64,000 nt of DNA, from NCBI RefSeq assembly GCF_017833295.1, contig NZ_JAFIBW010000001.1, positions 4,553,501-4,617,500 on the forward strand. The letters are read 5' to 3'. Positions 46,885-56,841 of this stretch are shown here, piece by piece. How positions within the stretch are numbered: the stretch's first letter is position 1; each line of letters starts with the position of its first letter. The stretch is from Methylobacterium sp. PvR107 (lineage in GTDB: Bacteria; Pseudomonadota; Alphaproteobacteria; Rhizobiales; Beijerinckiaceae). The notes under the pieces were generated by a model that did no database searches, was not told the DNA's origin, and saw nothing but the letters and a program-made list of their open reading frames with translations. The position numbers and the translations under genes are program-made.

Positions 46885-48654
46885 ATGTGCGGGATCTGCG
46901 GTGAGATCAGCTTCAATGGATCGGCCGATCCCGCTGCCGTCCAGGCCATGGTGGGCTGCCTCCAAGCACGCGGCCCGGATGGCGAGGGTCTGTTCGGCTC
47001 CGGCCGTGTCGTCTTCGGCCACCGCCGGCTGAAGATCATCGACCTGTCCGAGGCCGGTCAGCAGCCGATGGTCGATCCGGGCCTCGGGCTGGCAATCGTC
47101 TTCAACGGCTGCATCTACAATTTCCGCGCGCTGCGCGCCGAGCTGGAAGCGAAAGGCTACGTCTTCTTCTCGACGAGCGACACCGAGGTCGTGCTCAAGG
47201 CCTATCACGCCTGGGGACGGGCCTGCGTCGAGCGGTTCTACGGCATGTTCGCCTTCGCCGTCCTGGAGCGCGACTCCGGACGCGTCGTGCTCGCGCGTGA
47301 TCGGCTTGGGGTCAAACCTCTTTACTACAGCGACGTGAAAGGCCGTTTCCGCTTCGCCTCGTCACTGCCGGCCCTGCTCGCGGCCGGCGATGTCGACACG
47401 GCGATCGATCCGGCGGCGCTCCACCACTACATGAGCTGGCACGCGGGCGTACCGGCGCCGCTGACCATCCTCAAGGGCGTCCGCAAGCTCGCCCCGGCGA
47501 CGATCCTCACCCTGGAACGGGACGGCACCCGACACGAGGAGATCTACTGGTCGGTCACGATCGGTCCGCGCCAGGCCGATCGCGGCATGACCGAGGCCGA
47601 TTGGCGCGACGCGGTCCTCGAGACGCTCGGCACGGCGGTGGAGCGCCGGCAGGTGGCGGATGTGCCCACCGGCGTTCTCCTGTCGGGCGGACTCGACAGC
47701 TCGCTTCTCGTTGCGCTCCTGGCCCGCAAGGGCCAGACCGGATTGAAGACCTTCTCAGTCGGGTTCGACGCGGTGAACGGCGTCGAGGGTGATGAATTCA
47801 AGTACTCGGACATCATCGCCCGCACCTTCGCGACCGACCACACCAAGCTTGCCGTCGATGGTTCACGCACGCTGGAGGCGCTGCCCGCAGCGATCGCCGC
47901 CATGGCCGAGCCGCAGATGAGCCACGACGCGGTCGCGTTCCTGCTCCTGTCGCAGGAGGTCGCCAAGCACGTGACGGTAATCCAGAGCGGCCAAGGCGCC
48001 GACGAGGTGTTCGGCGGCTATCACTGGTACCCGAAGCTGATGGGCTCGACCGATCCCGTGTCCGATTATGCGAGAGCCTATTTCGACCGTGATCATGACG
48101 AGATGCGCGAGGCGCTGGCGCCGGACATGCTGAACGGCGACTACAGCACCGCGTATCTCGAAGCGTTCTTCTCAGGTTCCCAAAGCGCCAGTGCCATCGA
48201 CAAGACGCTGCAGCTCGATCAGCAGATCATGATGGTCGACGATCCCGTGAAGCGGGTCGACAACATGACCATGGCCTGCGGTCTCGAAGCCCGCGTCCCG
48301 TTCCTGGACCACGACCTCGTCGAGCTGGCAGCACGCATTCCGGCGGAGCTGAAGGTCCGGGACGGCGGCAAGTACATCCTCAAGGAGGCGGCCCGCGCGG
48401 TCGTTCCGGCCGAAGTCATCGACCGGAAGAAGGGCTATTTCCCGGTCCCGGCGCTGAAGCACATCCGCGGCCCATTCCTGGATTTCGTCCGCGAGGTTCT
48501 GGACAGGCCGGAGGCGCGGGCGCGCGGCATCTTCAACCGCGCTTATGTCGACCACCTGCTTGCCGATCCGGACGGCACGCTGACGCCCAAGGGCAATTCC
48601 AAGCTCTGGCAGGTCGCCCTTCTCGAGAGCTGGCTGCAGACCCACGGCGTCTGA
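46885..48654 (+). CDS. AsnO-like asparagine synthase / N-acetylglutaminylglutamine amidotransferase
   Basis: A 589-residue two-domain enzyme. MCGICGEIS at the start gives the Cys2 nucleophile of the glutaminase domain; the synthetase domain has the PP-loop LLSGGLDSSLL and GADEVFGGYHWYP. Length and the GYHWYPKL sequence point to the amidotransferase that makes the osmolyte N-acetylglutaminylglutamine amide, rather than plain AsnB. The start at 46885 is fixed by the need for Cys at residue 2. The partner Ngg synthetase gene is not beside it; instead another class II amidotransferase follows 122 bp later. Confidence 0.85.
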   Translation: MCGICGEISFNGSADPAAVQAMVGCLQARGPDGEGLFGSGRVVFGHRRLKIIDLSEAGQQPMVDPGLGLAIVFNGCIYNFRALRAELEAKGYVFFSTSDTEVVLKAYHAWGRACVERFYGMFAFAVLERDSGRVVLARDRLGVKPLYYSDVKGRFRFASSLPALLAAGDVDTAIDPAALHHYMSWHAGVPAPLTILKGVRKLAPATILTLERDGTRHEEIYWSVTIGPRQADRGMTEADWRDAVLETLGTAVERRQVADVPTGVLLSGGLDSSLLVALLARKGQTGLKTFSVGFDAVNGVEGDEFKYSDIIARTFATDHTKLAVDGSRTLEALPAAIAAMAEPQMSHDAVAFLLLSQEVAKHVTVIQSGQGADEVFGGYHWYPKLMGSTDPVSDYARAYFDRDHDEMREALAPDMLNGDYSTAYLEAFFSGSQSASAIDKTLQLDQQIMMVDDPVKRVDNMTMACGLEARVPFLDHDLVELAARIPAELKVRDGGKYILKEAARAVVPAEVIDRKKGYFPVPALKHIRGPFLDFVREVLDRPEARARGIFNRAYVDHLLADPDGTLTPKGNSKLWQVALLESWLQTHGV

Positions 48655-48776
48655 GGCTGACCGGCGCGGCACGGTTCTCGCGAGCGAATGTGATTGACGC
48701 GGCGCTCAAGGTGCCCCGCTTTATCCACGATCGTCCCGGATCAGCCTCGCGACACGCACCCGGAGGATTCCCGTCG

Positions 48777-49601
48777 ATGTGCCGCTGGATCGCCTATGCG
48801 GGACGCACCATCCCGCTGGAGCATTACGTCACTGAGCCATCCCATAGCCTGGTCTCGCAAAGCATCCAGGCGCTGGAGTCGACGGCGGCGACCAATGGCG
48901 ACGGCTTCGGGCTGGGCTGGTACGGGGATCATCCCGAGCCGGGTCGCTATCGCGAGGTGCAGCCCGCCTGGTCGGACGACAACCTGCGCTACCTGTGCCG
49001 CCACCTGCACTCGCACCTGTTCTTCGCGCATGTGCGGGCCGCGACGGGCACGCCGATTACCCGGCCGAACTGCCATCCGTTCGCGTGCGGGCCGTGGCTG
49101 TTCATGCACAACGGCTATATCGGCGATTGGAGCCGGCTGCGGCGACCGGTCGAGGCGATGATCCCCGACGAACTCTACCCGTCCCGTGCCGGCACGACGG
49201 ATTCCGAGGCGATCTTCCTCGGCCTGCTCGGCTGCGGCCTGATGGGGTCCGGTCCGCGCCGCGATCCCGTGGATGCAACGGCGCGCGCGCTCGTTCGGCT
49301 GACCGATCTGGCGGGTGAACATCCGTTCCGGTTCACAGCCGCTCTGGCGGACGGACGCGATCTCTACGCGTTCCGATACGCCGCCAACGACAAGGCCAAT
49401 TCTCTCTACTATCGCGCGTCCGACGGTGGCGTCGTCGTCGCTTCCGAGCCGCTCGATCGCGACCACGGAACGTGGACCTCCGTCTCAGAAAACAGCGTCC
49501 TCATCGCCCGGCACAATCAGCGCGTGGAGATCCTTCCGCTGACCGCGTTCGGCCTGCGGGGCAACGCCTCGGACGACGGCCTCCGTCGCCTTCGAGCCTG
49601 A
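48777..49601 (+). CDS. Class II glutamine amidotransferase (YafJ/EgtC-like)
   Basis: A 274-residue Ntn-type amidotransferase starting MCRWIAYAG, with Cys2 as nucleophile. FFAHVRAATGTPITRPNCHPF, WLFMHNGYIG and GTTDSEAIF are hallmarks of the YafJ/EgtC group. It releases ammonia or cleaves gamma-glutamyl groups. It has no synthetase domain. An EgtC role would require egtB/egtD genes, which are not in the window. Confidence 0.9.
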   Translation: MCRWIAYAGRTIPLEHYVTEPSHSLVSQSIQALESTAATNGDGFGLGWYGDHPEPGRYREVQPAWSDDNLRYLCRHLHSHLFFAHVRAATGTPITRPNCHPFACGPWLFMHNGYIGDWSRLRRPVEAMIPDELYPSRAGTTDSEAIFLGLLGCGLMGSGPRRDPVDATARALVRLTDLAGEHPFRFTAALADGRDLYAFRYAANDKANSLYYRASDGGVVVASEPLDRDHGTWTSVSENSVLIARHNQRVEILPLTAFGLRGNASDDGLRRLRA

Positions 49602-49611
49602 CCCGGCGGAT

Positions 49612-49950
49612 TCAGGCGACCCGCGACAGGCTGCCGGAATGGGAACTGCGCGTTCCGTGCGCGGAATCGTAGGCGCGATTGCGCAAGGCGGTCTCGCTCG
49701 GAAGTTGCTCGATCACGGTACCGGATGAGGGATCGAGCACCTGGAAGACGATCGTGCTGGTGTCCGGATCCTGAATGTAGCGCGCCTTGCCGCCATTGGA
49801 GCCGATGTCGAGCTTCACCGCAGGTTCGAGCGGCGCGGTTTCGACCTGCGGTTCAGGCGCCTTCTGGGTCACGGCGGCGGCGGCCGTCGCTCCGAGGGCG
49901 TCGAGGCCCTGTGGCCCCGACGACGAGGTGGTCAGCGTGCGGATCTCCAT
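49612..49950 (-). CDS. FlaG-like protein
   Basis: A 112-residue protein. Residues ~55-90 (ARYIQDPDTSTIVFQVLDP, GTVIEQLPSETALRNRA) match the core of FlaG-type flagellar accessory proteins, which share the VIRQIPSE motif. The rest is low-complexity. No flagellar genes are nearby. Convergent with the amidotransferase gene by 10 bp. Confidence 0.6.
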   Translation of the reverse strand: MEIRTLTTSSSGPQGLDALGATAAAAVTQKAPEPQVETAPLEPAVKLDIGSNGGKARYIQDPDTSTIVFQVLDPSSGTVIEQLPSETALRNRAYDSAHGTRSSHSGSLSRVA

Positions 49951-50183
49951 GGCCGGTCTCCTGCGATCCTGTGATCGGAGGATTGAACCGCGCGCCTGCC
50001 TAATCATCGGTTAAGGCCGGCGGACGGTCCACCGGACACCTGAGGGCGTTCGGCGATGCGATGAACATCCCGTTACCGCCACGTCACAAATTCGTGCTGC
50101 ATTCTTCGCGTCGGGCGACTGATCAGGCACCGTTCCGTCGATCGGTGACGGCCGAACGCCTTCCGGCATCGCGTGGCTTCGAG

Positions 50184-50720
50184 ATGCGCAGGGTCTGTTA
50201 CACACTCGCTTTTGCGGCGACTGCGGCGCTGGCCGCGCCGGATTCCGGAGTCGATCCGGGCGGGCGCACGCTTTTCATCGGCGAACACCGCTGCGCGATC
50301 GCGGAGCGGCTCGAGGCCATACACCGACGCGGATCGATCACCGTCTCGCGCGACCGCTTCATCGTCCTAACGCTGCACGCGCACCCGCAGCGTTACGTCC
50401 AGTGCATCTTCCAGAACCGGGATATGCAGATGCTCTGCGAGGCAGCCTCGGGCGCCTACGGGCCACCAGGAGGGGACCGCCTGCGGCTGAATGCATCCGC
50501 TCTGGCCGCCCTGGCGGCGCTCCACTTCGTTCAGGATGGTCCGCGGGAAAATTTTGCGCGGATCGTGGAGCTGGGAGATCCACCGGACGTCGGGATTGCT
50601 GCCGATCTGATGCTCGCGACGTTGCACGATGCCTACGGCGCCCGCCCGGGCGCGGTCCTCGATATCGCGGCCCCGCGTGGCGGAACGCTGGGGCGGGGCT
50701 GCGGCACGCCCGGATCCTGA
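50184..50720 (+). CDS. Secreted protein of unknown function
   Basis: A 178-residue frame beginning at 50184 (MRRVCYTLAFAATAALAA), a signal-like start. The core RYVQCIFQNRDMQMLCEAASG followed by a helical half resembles TY-Chap-type domains, but only weakly. Paired Cys (HRCAIAE, VQCIF, LCEAA) are present. Convergent with thiC through a shared hairpin. Confidence 0.6.
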   Translation: MRRVCYTLAFAATAALAAPDSGVDPGGRTLFIGEHRCAIAERLEAIHRRGSITVSRDRFIVLTLHAHPQRYVQCIFQNRDMQMLCEAASGAYGPPGGDRLRLNASALAALAALHFVQDGPRENFARIVELGDPPDVGIAADLMLATLHDAYGARPGAVLDIAAPRGGTLGRGCGTPGS

Positions 50721-50736
50721 ACGGACCGGGCGTGCC
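50703..50736. terminator. Hairpin shared by two convergent genes
   Basis: Perfect 11-bp inverted repeat GGCACGCCCGG / CCGGGCGTGCC with a 12-base loop. It spans the stop of the upstream gene and ends 7 bp before the thiC stop, serving both directions. Confidence 0.7.
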
Positions 50737-50742
50737 GCCATC

Positions 50743-52802
<2,060 letters not shown>

Positions 52803-52918
52803 GTTTCAAGACTCGGGCTCGCGGGCCGCTTTGTCAATGCCGGGGGCAATCCGTAAAGAACAGTTGCTCCCGGCCCGTCTCGCGCTCCGGCGAAAGCGGC
52901 GCTTTCCCGCCGGCGGAT

Positions 52919-53691
52919 ATGCGTCTCCTGATCGGCCTGGTTCTCGCGGCCATTCTCTTCTACGGGCTCGCCCTGGTCGTGCTCGGGCTCAACCAGCGCC
53001 GCGTCCTCTATCCGGGCGCCGATCGGTCACCGCGCGCCGGCGTGGCAGTTCCGGATGCGGCCGCGATCGCCCTCGTCACCGAGGACGGCGAGACGCTGCA
53101 CGCGTTGTGGAAGTCGTCGCAGCCGGGCTGCGGCGTGGTGGTCAGTTTCCACGGCCATGGCTCGAGACCCGAGCCGCAGGGGGCCCGTTTCAGCGATGGT
53201 GCCTGGCACCTGGCGTCTGGGGCGTCCTGGCCCCCGCCGATCGCGGCTATCCGGGCTCGACCGGGCAACCGAGCGAGACGGGGCTGATCCGTGACGGAAT
53301 GGCGGCGGTGGCCGCGCCGGCACCGGGTGCCCCGATCCTGCTTCACGGCCATTCCTTGGGCGCCGCCGTCGCAGTCGCGATCGGCGCGCGCACCTCGTCG
53401 CTTGGCTTGTCTCTGGAGGCGCCGTTCGACTCGATGACGGATGCCGTGCGGCGGCATGTCCCGCTGGCCCCATCCCGGCTCCTGCGCGACACCTATCGCT
53501 CGGACCGGCGCATCCGCACCGGGACGGCGCCCGTGCTGATCGTTCCCGGACGCCGTGATCCCGTGGTGCCGGCCAAGCTTGCGGTCGCCCTTGCGGCTTC
53601 AGCCGGGCCACGAGCCCGGATCGCGGTCATTCCGGGTGACCACGTCTCGATCCTGGGCGTCCGCGATCGCGAGGCCGAGGCGCTGTTTTAA
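52919..53691 (+). pseudogene. Alpha/beta hydrolase with a frameshift
   Basis: The first part (52919 to ~53215) reads MRLLIGLVLAAILFYGLALV, VVSFHGHGSRPEPQGARFSDG in one frame; from ~53215 the homologous continuation (VWGVLAPADRGYPGSTGQPS, HGHSLGAAVAVAIG, VPGRRDPVVPAKLA, PGDHVSIL) is in another. Joined, they give a ~257-residue membrane-anchored hydrolase with nucleophile GHSLG, an Asp in GRRDP and a final His. The break lies in GGCGTCTGGGGCG and needs a gain of one base or loss of two. A pseudogene or an assembly error are both possible. Confidence 0.75.
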
Positions 53692-53754
53692 AAACGCCTC
53701 GCGCCCGTCTGGGCGCCGGCGGATTTTGAGGGGTAAAAGGGTGAACGGGGGAGG

Positions 53755-54135
53755 ATGTGCGTGGTCGGACGGCGCTCACGGCGTTGGAGTTTCGATGATC
53801 CCGATGCATTGGAGACGGTCGCGCGTCCGGATCCGGTCTGCCCGCTCTGCGAGCGACCGATCCCGCCCAGCGCCCGCTCCAGCCTCCATCACCTGACTCC
53901 GAAGCTGAAAGGCGGGACGCACCGGGGCACGGTCCGGCTGCACCAGATCTGCCACTCGGCCATCCATGCCCGCTACAGCGAGGCCGAGATCGCCAAGCGC
54001 CTCGCCGATGTGGAGGCCCTCAGGGCCGATCCGGAGATCGAGCGGTTCCTGACCTGGGTCCGCGGCAAGCCCGCCGATTTCCACGCCGCGACCCGCACGA
54101 CCCGCGACCGGCGCGCGGCACGGCGCAAGTCCTGA
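53755..54135 (+). CDS. HNH endonuclease-like protein
   Basis: A 126-residue protein with a zinc pair CPLCERP, then LHHLTPKLKGGTHRG and LHQICHSAIHARY, the HNH layout. The tail is basic (RTTRDRRAARRKS). The GTG at 53761 fits the strong GGGGGAGG better than the ATG at 53755, which is too close to it. It may nick DNA; no partner or mobile element nearby. Confidence 0.8.
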   Translation: MCVVGRRSRRWSFDDPDALETVARPDPVCPLCERPIPPSARSSLHHLTPKLKGGTHRGTVRLHQICHSAIHARYSEAEIAKRLADVEALRADPEIERFLTWVRGKPADFHAATRTTRDRRAARRKS

Positions 54136-54242
54136 CGCACACCATTTACCGGGCATTCGCCACGTCGACAGCTCGCGCCGGCGCAGAGCCTTGTCGTCAA
54201 CCGTTCCCGGTTCAGGATCGCCTCGGCTTCGAGGACGGGACG

Positions 54243-55313
54243 ATGGCAGGAACCGGGGATGCGAGCGATCGGCTCGCCTGGGTCGATATCGCCAAGGGCA
54301 TCTGCATCCTCCTCGTGGTCATGATGCATGCGGTGACCGGCACCGGCGAAGCCATGGGCGGCGAAGGTTTTCTGCATCCGGTCGTGGCCTTCGCGAAGCC
54401 GTTCCGGATCCCGGACTTCTTCCTGCTGTCCGGGCTGTTCATGGGCCGGGTGATCGACCGTGACTGGCGTCTGTTCTCCGACCGCCGCGTCGTGCACTTC
54501 GCCTACTTTTACCTGCTTTGGCTCGTGATCCAGTCGGTCGCGCGGTACGGCAAGATCGTAGGCGACGGTGGGCCGACCGACTTCGTGGCGCATCTCGCCC
54601 ATGCGCTGATCGAACCCTATTCCAGCCTGTGGTTCATCTATCTGCTGGCGGTGTTCTCGGTGGTGACCAAGGCGCTCCGCCAGCTGCCTGCGGGCTTGGT
54701 GCTGGCGGGCGCTGCCCTGCTGCAGATCGCCGACATCCGCAGCGACTCGACGCTGATCGATGAATTCTGCGCCCGCTATGTCTATTTCCTCGCCGGGTAC
54801 CTGTTTGCGGGCCGGATCTTCGCGCTGGCCGACACCGCGCACCGCCGGATCGGTCTTGCCCTGTGCGGCCTTGCCGCCTGGGCTGCCCTGGAAGGATGGC
54901 TGGCCCTGACCCCCTGGCGCAACCCGGATCATCCCACCTTGGCCAGTCTGCCGCTCGTCAGTCTTGCGCTGGGTGCGGCAGGCGCCCTGGCGATCGTCGT
55001 GACCGCCGCGCTGATCGTCCGGTTGGGCGGTCCGGTCGCCGAAGGGATCAGAATCTGCGGCCAGCGCTCGATCGTGATCTATCTCGCCTTCTCGTTGCCT
55101 ATGGCCGCAACGCGGGAGATTCTCGTGCGCAGCGGTTGGATCGCCGATGTCGGCGTGACGAGCCTGATGGTCATCGCGATGGCGGTGCTGATGCCATTGA
55201 TCCTCGAGCGGATCGTGCGCGGCACGCCGTTCGATTTCCTGTTCGTGCGACCCCGGCGCTTCGTCTTCGCCACGGCCGGCGCCCGCACCGTGACCGCTCT
55301 GCAACCGGGCTGA
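54243..55313 (+). CDS. Acyltransferase-3 / OpgC-like membrane protein
   Basis: A 356-residue membrane protein with about ten hydrophobic segments. The start LAWVDIAKGICILLVVMMHA carries the conserved His of acyltransferase-3 proteins; FFLLSGLFMGRVIDRDW and SLWFIYLLAVF follow. Such enzymes add acyl groups to sugars or envelope polymers. It stands between an HNH gene and a PilZ gene, with no polysaccharide cluster to name the acceptor. Confidence 0.85.
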   Translation: MAGTGDASDRLAWVDIAKGICILLVVMMHAVTGTGEAMGGEGFLHPVVAFAKPFRIPDFFLLSGLFMGRVIDRDWRLFSDRRVVHFAYFYLLWLVIQSVARYGKIVGDGGPTDFVAHLAHALIEPYSSLWFIYLLAVFSVVTKALRQLPAGLVLAGAALLQIADIRSDSTLIDEFCARYVYFLAGYLFAGRIFALADTAHRRIGLALCGLAAWAALEGWLALTPWRNPDHPTLASLPLVSLALGAAGALAIVVTAALIVRLGGPVAEGIRICGQRSIVIYLAFSLPMAATREILVRSGWIADVGVTSLMVIAMAVLMPLILERIVRGTPFDFLFVRPRRFVFATAGARTVTALQPG

Positions 55314-55322
55314 GGCGCGGGC

Positions 55323-55577
55323 TCAGCCTTCGACAGGCTCGAAGGTCAGGCCGATCCGGCGGCCTCGCCGCCACGCCACGGCGGCCGGCCGCGGCTCGGC
55401 TCCCTCAATCAAGCGCAGCAGGAACGTCGCCGGGACGACCTGGTCGCCCTCGACCTCGATCTGGGCGCCCGTCTCGGTCACATCCCAGACCAGGCAGCCG
55501 GCCTCGCCGTGGGCGAGCACCACGCTGCCGATCGTGAAGGCGTTCTTCCGGAAAACGCTGCGGCGATTCTCCGTCAT
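55323..55577 (-). CDS. PilZ-domain protein
   Basis: An 84-residue single-domain protein. RRSVFRKNAF contains the RxxxR arginine motif, DVTETGAQI the D/NxSxxG loop (with Thr for Ser), and VAWRRGRRIGLTF the last strands. PilZ domains bind cyclic di-GMP. It is convergent with the acyltransferase gene, 9 bp apart. A diguanylate cyclase gene lies ~4 kb away. Confidence 0.8.
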   Translation of the reverse strand: MTENRRSVFRKNAFTIGSVVLAHGEAGCLVWDVTETGAQIEVEGDQVVPATFLLRLIEGAEPRPAAVAWRRGRRIGLTFEPVEG

Positions 55578-55689
55578 GGCCTCCCACCGATCACGTCAGC
55601 CCGTGGAGCCGGGCTTCGCGCGTCACCATGTTGCCAAGCGACGGTTAACAGGCCGGTTGCGCGCGCGGACTGAGTTTCAAGGTCGCAGA

Positions 55690-56142
55690 TCAATCCTCGT
55701 CCGGATCGTCCCGATCGCGACGCCGCGACGGTCCGTAATCCGCGTCGTAGGGACGGCGTAGCGGCGGGCGATCGTAGTCGCGACCGTAGCGATAGGTATC
55801 GCGGCGCGGCTCGTCGTCCTCGTCAATGCGACTGCGCTCGTTACCGCCGCCGGCGGTGATGCGCGGCGCGTACCAGCAGCTCTTCGGCTGGCCCGGAGCC
55901 GGGTCGCCGAAAGTCTGCGTGTTGCACGGAACCGTGCCGCCCTGCGGGAACGGGCGACCGTTGGTCCGGCCCGGCACCCCGTAATACACGTTGGTCGGGT
56001 AGGGCATCCGGCAGATTCCGCCCTCCTGGGCGCAGCCGACCAGGTTCACGGTGTCGAGCTGGTAGGCCTGCACGGGCGTCAGGTGCAGCACGGCCGATCC
56101 CAACGACAAGGCCCCGAAGGCCACAACGATCCGATGGCGCAC
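55690..56142 (-). CDS. Secreted protein with disordered acidic/basic tail
   Basis: A 150-residue frame from a GTG at 56142 with a signal peptide (IVVAFGALSLGSAVLHLTPVQA). The mature part holds four Cys (LVGCAQEGGICRMPYP; VPCNTQTF; KSCWYAPR), likely two disulfides, and then a tail rich in Arg, Asp and Tyr (RRDTYRYGRDYDRPP). Unknown function, periplasmic or surface. Confidence 0.65.
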   Translation of the reverse strand: MRHRIVVAFGALSLGSAVLHLTPVQAYQLDTVNLVGCAQEGGICRMPYPTNVYYGVPGRTNGRPFPQGGTVPCNTQTFGDPAPGQPKSCWYAPRITAGGGNERSRIDEDDEPRRDTYRYGRDYDRPPLRRPYDADYGPSRRRDRDDPDED

Positions 56143-56314
56143 GTCCCTGATTCCCCCTGGTTCGTGGTCACGCTGCCGAATAATCCGGATGCCGGCTTCC
56201 GGCCAGCGGCGTCGCTCGCTATGCCGTCGCCGGCAGCCATCGACATCGCGCATTGGGCTGTGTGTGGCCGCACCGTCCGGTCTTCATGCGAAGGTGGCGC
56301 CTCAGGAGGGCTTG

Positions 56315-56701
56315 ATGAGAGATGCGTCCGCGCAGGAACTTCTGCTGCTCAGCGCACTGCAGGAATGCCGGATCCAACTCACGGCCGCACGCAAGGACGA
56401 ACAGGCCGGCGCCGCCCTGCGGCACGACCTCGAGGCCGCACTTCATCGCGAGGAGAATCTCAAGAGCGAACTCGTGCTGGAGCGGGAGCGGACGGAGGCC
56501 GTCCGCCTCGTCCTTCATGCGCTCACGAAGAGCATCGGGTGGCTCGGTCTGCGCCGACGGCTCTTCCGGTCACGCATCGCCCGCCTCGGCCGCGAGACGC
56601 CGGATTCGGGTCCGCAAGCCGTGCGTCACGATGTGCTCCTTACCGAGTCCCGGCGTGTGCTCGGTGTGACGCCTCCCGTTGATCAGGCATCGGGGTCCTG
56701 A
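56315..56701 (+). CDS. Small coiled-coil protein
   Basis: A 128-residue frame with the good ribosome binding site CAGGAGGG before the ATG at 56315. Residues ~5-70 are a heptad-like, highly charged helix (ALRHDLEAALHREENLKSEL), then a basic segment (GLRRRLFRSRIARLG). No family recognised. Divergent from the Cys-rich secreted gene. Confidence 0.6.
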   Translation: MRDASAQELLLLSALQECRIQLTAARKDEQAGAALRHDLEAALHREENLKSELVLERERTEAVRLVLHALTKSIGWLGLRRRLFRSRIARLGRETPDSGPQAVRHDVLLTESRRVLGVTPPVDQASGS

Positions 56702-56841
56702 CGCTCTCTCCGGTCGAAGCCGGGAACGGGCGCGGACCGCATCGATAACGGCCCCTTAAACGGCCGCATTTAGCGTGCGGAAACCGCTACGCGTCGCACG
56801 GGACCCGCGCGTCGGTTCGGATCAATGCGAAGACGGGATGC

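Noticed and set aside
53700..53720. Small hairpin GCGCCC/GGGCGC after the broken hydrolase
   Set aside because: Only six pairs; too short to call a terminator in this GC-rich DNA.
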